64,000 nucleotides of DNA. Source: Saccharothrix ecbatanensis. GTDB taxonomy: Bacteria; Actinomycetota; Actinomycetes; Mycobacteriales; Pseudonocardiaceae. Position numbers and translations under genes: made by a program. The stretch covers positions 2,232,001 to 2,296,000 of the forward strand of contig NZ_JACHMO010000001.1 of the NCBI RefSeq assembly GCF_014205015.1. The letters are read 5' to 3'. The notes below the pieces were generated by a model. It searched no databases and was not told the origin of the DNA. It saw only the letters and a program-made list of their open reading frames with translations. Shown piece by piece: positions 54,644 through 62,671 of the stretch (within the stretch, counting starts at the first letter, position 1; each line of letters opens with the position of its first letter).

Positions 54644-55996
54644 ATGTTCGAAAAGGTGCTCATCGCCAACCGGGGCGAGATCGCGCTGCGGGTCGCGCGG
54701 ACCTGTCAAGAGATGGGAATCCGCACCGTGGTCGCACATTCCGAGGCTGACCGGGACTCCGCGGCGGTGCGGTTCGCCGACGAGTCCAAGTGCATCGGCC
54801 CGGCGCCGGTGAAGGGCAGCTACCTCAACGCGGCGGCGGTGCTCACGGCGGCGTTGCAGACCGGGGCCGAGGCGATCCACCCCGGTTACGGCTTCCTCTC
54901 CGAGGACGCAGACTTCGCCGACGCCTGCGCCCGGTACGGCATCAGCCTGATCGGTCCGGACTCGGAACTCATGGCAGAACTCGGCGACAAGTCGTCGGCC
55001 AGAGTGCTGATGAGCAAGGCAGGGCTGGCACTGCTTCCCGGCAGCCTGGAACCGCTGACCGTCGGCCGGGCGCGGGTGCTCGCCGACGAGATCGGCTACC
55101 CGGTGATCATCAAGGCGGTCGCGGGCGGCGGGGGGCGCGGCATGTCGGTGGTGGACTCCGCGGCGGACTTCACCGACGCGTTCGTCCGTACCCGCGCGAT
55201 CGGGCAGACCCTGTTCGGCGACGACCGCGTGTACGTGGAGCGCTACCTGCCCACCGCACGCCACGTCGAGGTGCAGATCCTCGCTGACACCCACGGCCGG
55301 GTGATCCACCTCGGCGAACGGGACTGCTCGGTGCAGCGCCACCGGCAGAAGCTGGTCGAGGAGACCCCCGCGCCCCGGCTGCCTCCTGGCCTCGCCGACC
55401 GGATGTGCCGGGCAGCCACGGCCGCCGCGGCCTCCGTCGGCTACACCGGCGCCGGGACGGTCGAGTTCCTGGTCGACGAACGCGGCGAGTTCTACTTCAT
55501 GGAGGTCAACTGCCGCCTCCAGGTGGAGCACGCGGTGACCGAGGCGGTGACCGGCATCGACCTCGTCCGCGAGCAGATCTCGGTGGCCTCCGGCCACGCG
55601 CTCTCGCTGGACCAGCCGGACGTGGACCGGCGGGGAGTGGCCATCGAGTGCCGCGTCAACGCCGAGGACCCGACTCTGGACTTCCGCCCGACCGCGAGTC
55701 CGATCACCGAGTTCCTGCCGCCCGGTGGGCCTTTCGTCCGGGTGGACAGCCATGCCTTCGCCGGGTACTCGGTGCCGCCCAATTACGACTCGCTGCTGGC
55801 GAAGCTCGTGGTGTGGGCTCCGGAACGGGACCAGGCGATCGCGCGGGCACTGCGCGCGCTGCGCGAGTTCCGTCTGGGCGGCCCCACCCTGCGCACGACG
55901 GCTGACTTCCTGCGCCGCGTGCTGGAACACCCGAAGTTCGCCAAGGCCGAGCACAACACCTCGCTGGTGCGGGACATCGTTTCGACCGAGGCCTGA
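54644..55996 (+). CDS. accC: Biotin carboxylase subunit of acetyl-CoA carboxylase
   Basis: A 450-residue AccC of normal length. It has VLIANRGEIALRVARTCQEMG at the N-terminus, the ATP-grasp loop AVAGGGGRGMSVV, HLGERDCSVQRHRQKLVEETP and FYFMEVNCRLQVEHAVTE. It carboxylates the biotin on the BCCP encoded just before it, using ATP and bicarbonate. The full carboxylase set within the cluster points to strong demand for malonyl-CoA. Confidence 0.95.
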   Translation: MFEKVLIANRGEIALRVARTCQEMGIRTVVAHSEADRDSAAVRFADESKCIGPAPVKGSYLNAAAVLTAALQTGAEAIHPGYGFLSEDADFADACARYGISLIGPDSELMAELGDKSSARVLMSKAGLALLPGSLEPLTVGRARVLADEIGYPVIIKAVAGGGGRGMSVVDSAADFTDAFVRTRAIGQTLFGDDRVYVERYLPTARHVEVQILADTHGRVIHLGERDCSVQRHRQKLVEETPAPRLPPGLADRMCRAATAAAASVGYTGAGTVEFLVDERGEFYFMEVNCRLQVEHAVTEAVTGIDLVREQISVASGHALSLDQPDVDRRGVAIECRVNAEDPTLDFRPTASPITEFLPPGGPFVRVDSHAFAGYSVPPNYDSLLAKLVVWAPERDQAIARALRALREFRLGGPTLRTTADFLRRVLEHPKFAKAEHNTSLVRDIVSTEA

Positions 55997-56066
55997 CGGA
56001 TCGGCCGCCGGACCAGCCGACCAGACCGACACCAGCCGATCACGACCGAAACAGGAAGAAGGTGCC

Positions 56067-56525
56067 ATGTCAGTACAGGCCGAACCGGTAGGAGCCCAGC
56101 ACGACGGCTTCCCCGCCCTCTACGCCGAAGTGCTGCGGTTCTACGCCAGGCAGATGCGTTTCCTCGACGACGGCGCTGCCGAGGAGTGGGCGCTGACGTT
56201 CACGGAGGACGGCATGTTCGCTCCGCCGTCGCTGCCGGAACCGCTGCGCGGGCGGGGCACGCTGGCCGCGGGTGTCAAGCAGGCCAAGGCCGAGATGGCC
56301 GAGTCCGGGGAGGTGCACCGGCATGTTGTCTCCATGGTGGATGTTCAGGCCAATCCCGACGGGAGTGTCGAGGCACGCTCCTACGTTCAGGTGATCGCTA
56401 CGCCGCGTGGCGGCGAACCGAATCTCTACATGATGACCACCTGTCACGACGTCCTCGTCCGCGACGGCGGCGAGCTCCGGGTGAGCGAACGCAGGGTCCG
56501 CCGGGACGACCGGCCGTCTGCCTAG
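56067..56525 (+). CDS. SnoaL-like/NTF2-fold protein 3
   Basis: A 152-residue protein of the NTF2-like fold: YAEVLRFYARQMRFLDDGAAEEWALTFTEDGMFAPPSLPEPLRG is typical of the SnoaL_4 / ring-hydroxylating beta-subunit-like group, and the end has NLYMMTTCHDVLVRDGGELRVSERRVRRD. ATG 56067 follows GGAAGAAGG. It is unlike the two SnoaL-like proteins further left. Relatives act as dehydratases, cyclases or accessory subunits. It is in the carboxylase operon direction and may be co-transcribed. Confidence 0.8.
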   Translation: MSVQAEPVGAQHDGFPALYAEVLRFYARQMRFLDDGAAEEWALTFTEDGMFAPPSLPEPLRGRGTLAAGVKQAKAEMAESGEVHRHVVSMVDVQANPDGSVEARSYVQVIATPRGGEPNLYMMTTCHDVLVRDGGELRVSERRVRRDDRPSA

Positions 56526-56648
56526 CCGCAGGTGCGGTCGTGCCCGATTCGAGTCCGTTCCGAGTGAACAGCCGGACTGATCGGCCACCATGGGTACGCG
56601 AACGTGCACAGACAGTTGTTCCGTGGTAACAACCGGGTTGGAGGACCG

Positions 56649-57512
56649 ATGAAGATCTTGGTGACCGGCGGCACGGGGAATGTGGGTCGCCGGCTCGTCG
56701 AGCGGCTGGCCACCCGGCCGGGGGTGAGCGTCCGGGTGCTGACCCGCGACCCCTCGCGCGCGGCGTTCGGGCCGGGCGTGGACGTGGTGAGGGGCGACCT
56801 GGCCGACCTGGACGGTCTCGCGGCAGTGTTGGAGGGGGTCGACCGACTGTTCCTCTTCCCCCTCGCCTACCCCAGCGGACCGAGCCAGTCCCTCGACGAG
56901 TACGTGGTCACATCGGCGGTTCCCGAGCTCGCGGCGAAGGCGGGCGTGCAACGGGTCGTCCTGCTGTCGTCGAACGCCGTGATGTACGGAAGGGATCCGC
57001 ACCACCAGCAGGCCGAGGCGGCCGTCGAGGAATCAGGGCTGGACTTCACGCTGCTGCGACCCGGTGAGTTCGCGATGAACAAGGTCCTCGCGTGGGGCGG
57101 GAGCATCCGGTCAGAGGGTGTGGTGCGCTCCGGGTTCCCGGACGTCAAGGGCGTGCCCATCCACGAGGCCGACGTCGCGGCGGTCGCCGAGGTCGCGCTG
57201 GTCGAGGACGGGCACGCGGGCGCCCGCTTCGAGCTCACCGGCGCGGAGGTGCTCACCGAGCGCGAGCAGGTCGCGGCGATCGCCGCCGGCGCCGGGAGGG
57301 AGATCCGCTTCGAGGTGCTCACTCCCGACCAAGCGCGGCAGGACTGGATCAAGCAGGGCATCATGCCGGAACTGGTCGACGAGATCATGGACCATTACCG
57401 CCACTTCACGGACAACCCGCCCCGGGCCACCGACACGGTCGCCGAGACGACCGGCGTTCGTGCCCGGACGCTCGAGGAATGGGCTGCGGACCACGCCGCC
57501 GATTTCCGGTGA
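56649..57512 (+). CDS. NmrA-like NAD(P)-dependent reductase 4
   Basis: A 287-residue NmrA-type reductase: MKILVTGGTGNVGRRLVERL, VVLLSSNAVMYGRDP, FTLLRPGEFAMNKVLAWGGSIR. It belongs to the same subfamily as the proteins at 37704-38561 and 39569-40408. ATG 56649 has GGAGG five bases upstream. It lies between the SnoaL-like gene and a terminator. Several copies of one reductase type suggest several related ketone or quinone reductions, or redundancy after duplication. Confidence 0.87.
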   Translation: MKILVTGGTGNVGRRLVERLATRPGVSVRVLTRDPSRAAFGPGVDVVRGDLADLDGLAAVLEGVDRLFLFPLAYPSGPSQSLDEYVVTSAVPELAAKAGVQRVVLLSSNAVMYGRDPHHQQAEAAVEESGLDFTLLRPGEFAMNKVLAWGGSIRSEGVVRSGFPDVKGVPIHEADVAAVAEVALVEDGHAGARFELTGAEVLTEREQVAAIAAGAGREIRFEVLTPDQARQDWIKQGIMPELVDEIMDHYRHFTDNPPRATDTVAETTGVRARTLEEWAADHAADFR

Positions 57513-57577
57513 CAGGCGACCGGGCGCGGCGCTCTGGGCCGGCAGGTTCCAGGCGGTCGGCGCGTCGATGAACCAGC

Positions 57578-57619
57578 GGCCCGACAGCGCTCTGCCCGCG
57601 GCAGGCGCGCTGTCGGGCC
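57578..57619 (+). terminator. Hairpin after NmrA-like gene 4
   Basis: Perfect 13-base arms GGCCCGACAGCGC / GCGCTGTCGGGCC with a 16-base loop. No U-run follows. Confidence 0.65.
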
Positions 57620-57724
57620 ATTGCCTGCCGAGCGTTCTCCGGGGGATCGGAGAGGTGGGCGCGGAGGAATTCGGCCGGAACACCACGCGGGCCGCGGTCG
57701 GCGCGGATGACGGGGGTTGAACCG

Positions 57725-59002
57725 ATGACGGAAGCAGATGATCTGGCGGCGACGAGGCCCGGTCGGCCCGGCGGCGAACTCACCATGGGCGGCCTGATGG
57801 CCGACCCCGATCGACTCGGCACGTACGCGCGACTCCGAGAGGACGGACCCGTCAGTCGGTGCCTGTTCTTCGACGGCAATCCGCTGTGGCTGGTCACCCG
57901 GTACGAGGACGCCAAGGCGGTGCTGTCCGATCCCCGGCTCGCGAGCGACTCGTCCAAGCACGGCCGGATGCGCGTCACCGACGCCCACGGCCTGCCGGAG
58001 AACATCGCGCGCTACTTCAACGGGAACATGCTCGACAGCGACCCGCCGGAGCACACCCGGCTGCGTGGGCTGGTCTCACGTTCCTTCACAGCACGGCGGA
58101 TCGCCGACCTGCGGCCCGCGGTGGAGCGGATCGTCGACAGGCTCATCGACGACGCCGCGGAGCGGGAGCGGCGGGACGGCCACGTGGACCTTGTCGACGT
58201 GCTCGCCGACCCGCTGCCGCTCAGCGTGCTGTGCGAACTGCTCGGCGTGCCGGACGATCACCGGCACCGGTGGGCCGCCGCGGCCAAGGACCTCACCGCG
58301 ATGGGGCCCGACGTCGTGGCAGCCGCCGGCACGCTGGTCGAGCTGGCCAAAGCGCTGGTGGACCTGAAGCGGGCGCGGCCCGGCGCCGACCTGATCTCCG
58401 ACCTCATCCGCGCCCGCGACGACTCCGGCGACCGGCTCAGCGAGGACGAGCTGGTGACCACGGCGATCACCGTGCTCGGCTCGGGCAACGAGTCGACCGT
58501 GCAGTTGATCGCCGCCGGCACGTTCCACCTGTTGTCCCACCCCGAACAGGCGGCGGCGCTCGCCGACGATCCGGCCCTGCTGCCGGGGGCGGTCGAGGAG
58601 TTCCTGCGCTACTTCAACCCCTTCGAGCTCAGCGGCGTCCGCTTCACCACCGAACCGGTGACCATCGGCGGCGCCGACATCCCCGCGGGCGAGGCCGTAC
58701 TGGTCGTGCTGGCCGCCGCCGACCGCGATCCGCGTGTGTTCGCCGAGCCGGACCGCGTCGACTTCTCCAGGCCGGACGGCCGCGGCCACCTGGCGTTCGG
58801 CCACGGCATCCACTACTGCCTCGGCGCACCCCTCGGCCGCATGCAGGCCGAGGTCGCCATCGGCACGCTGTGGCGGCGCAGGCCGCGCGTCGCGCTCACG
58901 GTGCCGGCCGAACGCATCAGCTGGCGTGCCGCCTTCGTCAGCGGGCCGGGCGAGCTGCCGGTCCGGCTCGGTCCAGAGGCCGAGGTCGGTCGTCAGCCGT
59001 AA
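57725..59002 (+). CDS. Cytochrome P450, second copy
   Basis: A 425-residue P450 with heme loop FGHGIHYCLGAPLGR and ExxR as EEFLRYFNP. The I-helix reads VLGSGNESTVQL, so the conserved Thr of the AG-x-D/E-T motif is Ser. ATG 57725 follows GGGGG at 8 bases. The first P450 in this window is a different subfamily. It may hydroxylate or epoxidise the scaffold. It is the last biosynthetic gene before the resistance gene, whose promoter and operator lie just downstream. Confidence 0.92.
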   Translation: MTEADDLAATRPGRPGGELTMGGLMADPDRLGTYARLREDGPVSRCLFFDGNPLWLVTRYEDAKAVLSDPRLASDSSKHGRMRVTDAHGLPENIARYFNGNMLDSDPPEHTRLRGLVSRSFTARRIADLRPAVERIVDRLIDDAAERERRDGHVDLVDVLADPLPLSVLCELLGVPDDHRHRWAAAAKDLTAMGPDVVAAAGTLVELAKALVDLKRARPGADLISDLIRARDDSGDRLSEDELVTTAITVLGSGNESTVQLIAAGTFHLLSHPEQAAALADDPALLPGAVEEFLRYFNPFELSGVRFTTEPVTIGGADIPAGEAVLVVLAAADRDPRVFAEPDRVDFSRPDGRGHLAFGHGIHYCLGAPLGRMQAEVAIGTLWRRRPRVALTVPAERISWRAAFVSGPGELPVRLGPEAEVGRQP

Positions 59003-59039
59003 AGGAGGCGATCCACCCTCGCCAGGCCAACCGGACGGC

Positions 59040-59058
59040 ATACGGTACAGTGTACCGA
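59040..59058. promoter_or_regulatory. TetR-family operator C, before the DrrC-like gene
   Basis: ATACGGTACAGTGTACCGA, the most symmetrical copy (CGGTAC-AGT-GTACCG). Fifteen of 19 positions match operator A and the left nine bases match operator B at eight. It lies 118-136 bases before the DrrC-like start. Confidence 0.75.
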
Positions 59059-59175
59059 GAAGGGTGATCGGACGGTCGGGCCGCCGATACGGGTCGGCCG
59101 GGACACGCGTGTCCGCAACCGCTGCCGGTTGACTCTCGCGTCCATCACCGCATCCACCTCGCAGGAGGACAGCAC

Positions 59176-61434
59176 ATGAGCGACTCGATCGAGATCCGCG
59201 GCGCCCGCGAGAACAACCTCATGGACGTGTCACTGGACATTCCCAAGAAGAAGCTGACGGTGTTCACCGGGGTATCCGGATCGGGGAAGTCGTCGCTGGT
59301 GTTCGCCACGCTCGCCGCGGAATCCCAGCGGTTGCTCAACGAGACGTTCACCGCGTTCATCCAATCGGTGCTGCCGCAGTACGGCCGGCCGGACGTCGAC
59401 GCGCTGTCCGGGTTGTCCGCGGCGATCGTGGTCGACCAGAAGCGCCTCGGCGGCGATGCCCGGTCCACCGTGGGCACGGCGACGGACGCGTACTCCGTGC
59501 TGCGCATCCTGTTCGCCAGGCTCGGCCGTCCCCACGTCGGGTCCGCCAGCATGTTCTCCTTCAACGACCAGCAGGGCATGTGCTCGGCGTGCGGCGGTCT
59601 CGGTCAAACCTCGCACATCGATCTCGACCAACTGCTCGACCGGGACCTCGCGCTCGCCGACGGCGCGATCCGATTCCCCACGTTCGCGGTCGAGTCGTGG
59701 TTCTGGACGATCATCGTCAAATCGGAGTTCTTCGACGTCCACAAGAAGCTGCGCGACTACACCGACGACGAGATGGGCAAACTGCTCCACACCGACGAGG
59801 TGAAGATCCGCAACGGTCAGATCAACTCGACCTACGAGGGCCTCATCCCCAAGTTCACCCGGCTCTACCTGACCAAGGACCCGGATTCGATGGCGCCGCA
59901 CCTCCGCGTCGCCGTCGAACGGGTCGTCACGACGGTGGTCTGCGAGACCTGCGCCGGCAGCCGGCTGAGCGCGGAGACGCTGTCGTGCAAGATCGCGGGC
60001 ACGAACATCGCTGAATGCGCGGCTATGCAGGTCAGCGAGTTGGCCGAATTCGTGGACAAGATCTCCGATCCGACCGTGGCCCCGGTCGTCGCGGCGTTGC
60101 GGGTGACTCTCGACAACCTCAACCGGATCGGGCTCGGCTACCTGAGCCTCGACCGGCGGACCTCGACCCTGTCCGGTGGTGAGTCGCAGCGCGTGAAGAT
60201 GGTCCGCCACCTCGGCTCCAGCCTGACCGATGTGACCTACATCTTCGACGAGCCGACCGTCGGCCTGCACCCGCACGACATCACGCGGCTCAACGAACTG
60301 CTGCTGCAATTGCGCGACAAGGGCAACACGGTCCTGGTCGTGGAGCACAAGCCCGATGTGATCGCCGTCGCCGACCACGTTGTCGACCTCGGACCAGGGG
60401 CGGGCAAGCACGGCGGTCGGATCATGTACCAGGGGGACGTGGCGGGGCTGCGCGCCTCCGACACGATCACCGGTCGTCATCTCGCCGACGGCGCGCTGAT
60501 CAAGACGACGCCGCGCACCCCCACCGGTGCGCTGCGGGTCGAACACGCGAACCTGCACAACCTCAAGGACGTGACCGTCGACATCCCACTCGGCGTGCTC
60601 ACGGCCGTGACGGGTGTGGCGGGCGCCGGCAAGAGCACTTTGATCACCGGAGCCCTGCCGCGCCAGCACCCCGACGTGGTGGTCATCGACCAGGACCTCC
60701 CCAGGGCCAACCGCCGGTCCAACCCCGCGACCTACACGGGCATCCTCGACCCGATCCGCAAGGCTTTCGCCAAGGCCAACAGGGTGAACGCCGCCCTGTT
60801 CAGCCCCAACTCCGCAGGGGCCTGCCCGCAGTGCAAAGGGCTCGGGCTGATCTACACCGACCTCGCGTTCCTCGACACCATGGTCAGCGTGTGCGACGCC
60901 TGCGACGGACGGCGTTTCACCGACGAGGTGCTCACCTACACCCTGCGTGGGCAGACGATCAACGACGTGTTCGGGATGACCGCGGAGCTCGCCGTGGAGT
61001 TCTTCACGGAGCGCACGATCGCACCGACGCTCAACGCGCTCGTCGACGTCGGACTGGGGTACCTCACACTCGGCCAGCCGCTGTCGACCCTGTCCGGCGG
61101 TGAGCGGCAGCGGTTGAAGCTCGCGATCGAGATCATCAACTCCGGCCAGGTCTACGTGCTGGACGAGCCGACCAGTGGCCTGCACATGCACGACGTGGAC
61201 AACCTCATCGGCCTGCTCGACCGACTGGTCGACCTGGGCCGCACGGTCATCGTGATCGAGCACAACGTCAACCTCATCGCCTCCGCGGACCACGTCATCG
61301 ACCTGGGGCCGGGCGCCGGCCACCTTGGCGGGACCGTGGTCTACCAAGGGGGACCTGCGGGCCTCGCCGAGGACGGGAACTCGCTGACCGGTCACCACCT
61401 CCGGCGGCGCGCCAACGTGCCCGCCGGCGTCTGA
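59176..61434 (+). CDS. DrrC-like UvrA homologue, DNA-lesion self-resistance
   Basis: A 752-residue UvrA-like ATPase, much shorter than UvrA (about 950) and close to DrrC of the daunorubicin cluster (about 764). It has two ABC modules: GVSGSGKSS and LSGGESQRVKM with IFDEPTVGLHP in the first, GVAGAGKST and LSGGERQRLKL with VLDEPTSGLHM in the second. Two CxxC zinc elements are seen (CSACGGLG, CPQCKGLG). The UvrB-binding/insertion domain appears reduced. DrrC-type proteins release drug from DNA. ATG 59176 follows CAGGAGGAC. Its shared operator with the exporter supports co-induction. Confidence 0.93.
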   Translation: MSDSIEIRGARENNLMDVSLDIPKKKLTVFTGVSGSGKSSLVFATLAAESQRLLNETFTAFIQSVLPQYGRPDVDALSGLSAAIVVDQKRLGGDARSTVGTATDAYSVLRILFARLGRPHVGSASMFSFNDQQGMCSACGGLGQTSHIDLDQLLDRDLALADGAIRFPTFAVESWFWTIIVKSEFFDVHKKLRDYTDDEMGKLLHTDEVKIRNGQINSTYEGLIPKFTRLYLTKDPDSMAPHLRVAVERVVTTVVCETCAGSRLSAETLSCKIAGTNIAECAAMQVSELAEFVDKISDPTVAPVVAALRVTLDNLNRIGLGYLSLDRRTSTLSGGESQRVKMVRHLGSSLTDVTYIFDEPTVGLHPHDITRLNELLLQLRDKGNTVLVVEHKPDVIAVADHVVDLGPGAGKHGGRIMYQGDVAGLRASDTITGRHLADGALIKTTPRTPTGALRVEHANLHNLKDVTVDIPLGVLTAVTGVAGAGKSTLITGALPRQHPDVVVIDQDLPRANRRSNPATYTGILDPIRKAFAKANRVNAALFSPNSAGACPQCKGLGLIYTDLAFLDTMVSVCDACDGRRFTDEVLTYTLRGQTINDVFGMTAELAVEFFTERTIAPTLNALVDVGLGYLTLGQPLSTLSGGERQRLKLAIEIINSGQVYVLDEPTSGLHMHDVDNLIGLLDRLVDLGRTVIVIEHNVNLIASADHVIDLGPGAGHLGGTVVYQGGPAGLAEDGNSLTGHHLRRRANVPAGV

Positions 61435-61504
61435 CCAGCCAGGCCACGCACTGGTCGGCAACGGGTCCTCTCGGCGTCGGCCGACGCCGGCGCCGAGTCC
61501 GCGG

Positions 61505-61542
61505 CCCGGTTGGAGGACTACCCCCAGAGTCCTCCGGCCGGG
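61505..61542 (+). terminator. Hairpin after the DrrC-like gene
   Basis: CCCGGTTGGAGGACT pairs with AGTCCTCCGGCCGGG, 13 Watson-Crick plus two G-U pairs, with an 8-base loop. A second small palindrome (61472-61489) precedes it. The 295-base gap to the next gene holds nothing else that I recognise. Confidence 0.65.
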
Positions 61543-61729
61543 CCGACCTTCGCCGCACGCCCCAGGACCCGACGATCAGCGCGAACGCCCCGACGGATCG
61601 GTCCGGTCGGCGGCCTGACCGCAGACGGCGACACGCTTCACCGGCTGTAGCGGCCGGTCACGTGTCGGCCATGACCGATTCGGCTACCCCTGTGGCGTCG
61701 GTTCTCGTCGACCACGGGAGGGTGGGGCC

Positions 61730-62671
61730 ATGTCCAGCCCGGACAGCCTGGAGAGCCAGCTGGGACGCGGTGCGGTGGTCGTCGGGTTCGACGGCTCGGA
61801 GCGGTCGCGGCAGGCCGCGCGCTGGGCGGCACGCGAGGCGGTGAGCCGAGGGCTGCGCCTGGTCGTCGTGAACGTCATCCGCGGGCCGTTCCCGGAGGTG
61901 CTGGTGACGCCCGTGTCCATGCCGCTGCCGCAGTTGGTCAACGAGGACGCGGTGCGTGCCTACACGAACGAGCACCTGGCCGAACTCGCCGACGAGTGCG
62001 CACGGATCGCGCCCGGCCTGGAGGTGGACACCCGCGCGTTCGACGGGCATCCGGCCGCCGTGCTGGGTGAGGTCGCCGACGAGGCGGCGCTGCTGGTGGT
62101 CGGTTCGTCCGGCACCACGGGCCTGACCAGGCTGTTCGCCGGTTCGATCACCGCGGACCTGGCACACCACTCCACCGCGCCGCTCGTGGTGGTCAGGGAG
62201 ACCGGCGCCGAGGACGGCCACGTGGTGGTCGGCGTGGACGGATCGGACCCGAGTCACCGCGCGGTCGACTTCGCCCTGGACTTCGCCTCCCGCCACGACC
62301 GCCCGGTGGTCGCCGTGCACGCCACCACCGGCCTCCCGGTCGACGCGCTGACCCCTGGTGGGGCCTGGGGTCAGGGCCTCGGCCTGGGTCTCGACGCCGA
62401 CCAACTCCGCACGTCCGCGGACGCCCTGATCACCAAGTCCCTCACCGGACCGCTCGCCCGCCACCCGGAGGTGCGGGCGGAACGGCTGGTGTCGTTCGCC
62501 CGGCCTGCCCAAGCCCTGCTGGACGCCTCGGAAGGCGCCGCGCTGCTGGTGGTGGGCAGCCACGGCCACGGAGCAGTCCACCGCGCGCTACTGGGCTCCG
62601 TCAGCCACGCCATGCTCCACCACGCCCACTGCCCGCTCGCGCTGGTGCACGGCAAGTCCGAGCCCCGTTGA
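61730..62671 (+). CDS. Tandem universal stress protein
   Basis: A 313-residue protein with two USP domains (about 14-150 and 160-305). Each has the ATP-binding G-2x-G-9x-G(S/T) type loop: VVGSSGTTGLTRLFAGSITADLAHHSTAPLVVV and VVGSHGHGAVHRALLGSVSHAMLHHAHCPLALV. Such proteins are common in actinomycetes under hypoxia or stress. There is nothing to tie it to the biosynthetic cluster, and it marks the right flank. ATG 61730 is used; no clear ribosome site is seen. Confidence 0.9.
   Translation: MSSPDSLESQLGRGAVVVGFDGSERSRQAARWAAREAVSRGLRLVVVNVIRGPFPEVLVTPVSMPLPQLVNEDAVRAYTNEHLAELADECARIAPGLEVDTRAFDGHPAAVLGEVADEAALLVVGSSGTTGLTRLFAGSITADLAHHSTAPLVVVRETGAEDGHVVVGVDGSDPSHRAVDFALDFASRHDRPVVAVHATTGLPVDALTPGGAWGQGLGLGLDADQLRTSADALITKSLTGPLARHPEVRAERLVSFARPAQALLDASEGAALLVVGSHGHGAVHRALLGSVSHAMLHHAHCPLALVHGKSEPR

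Noticed and set aside
4185..61434. A daunorubicin or other glycosylated anthracycline cluster, suggested by Drr-, DpsC-, DpsY- and SnoaL-like proteins
   Set aside because: No deoxysugar genes or pathway glycosyltransferases are in the window, and the two type I PKSs and the AMP ligase set do not fit that class. The glycosyltransferase at 2744-4036 is coupled to a mannosidase outside the cluster.
59176..61434. Housekeeping uvrA
   Set aside because: The protein is about 200 residues too short, has a reduced insertion region and shares an operator with the drug exporter.
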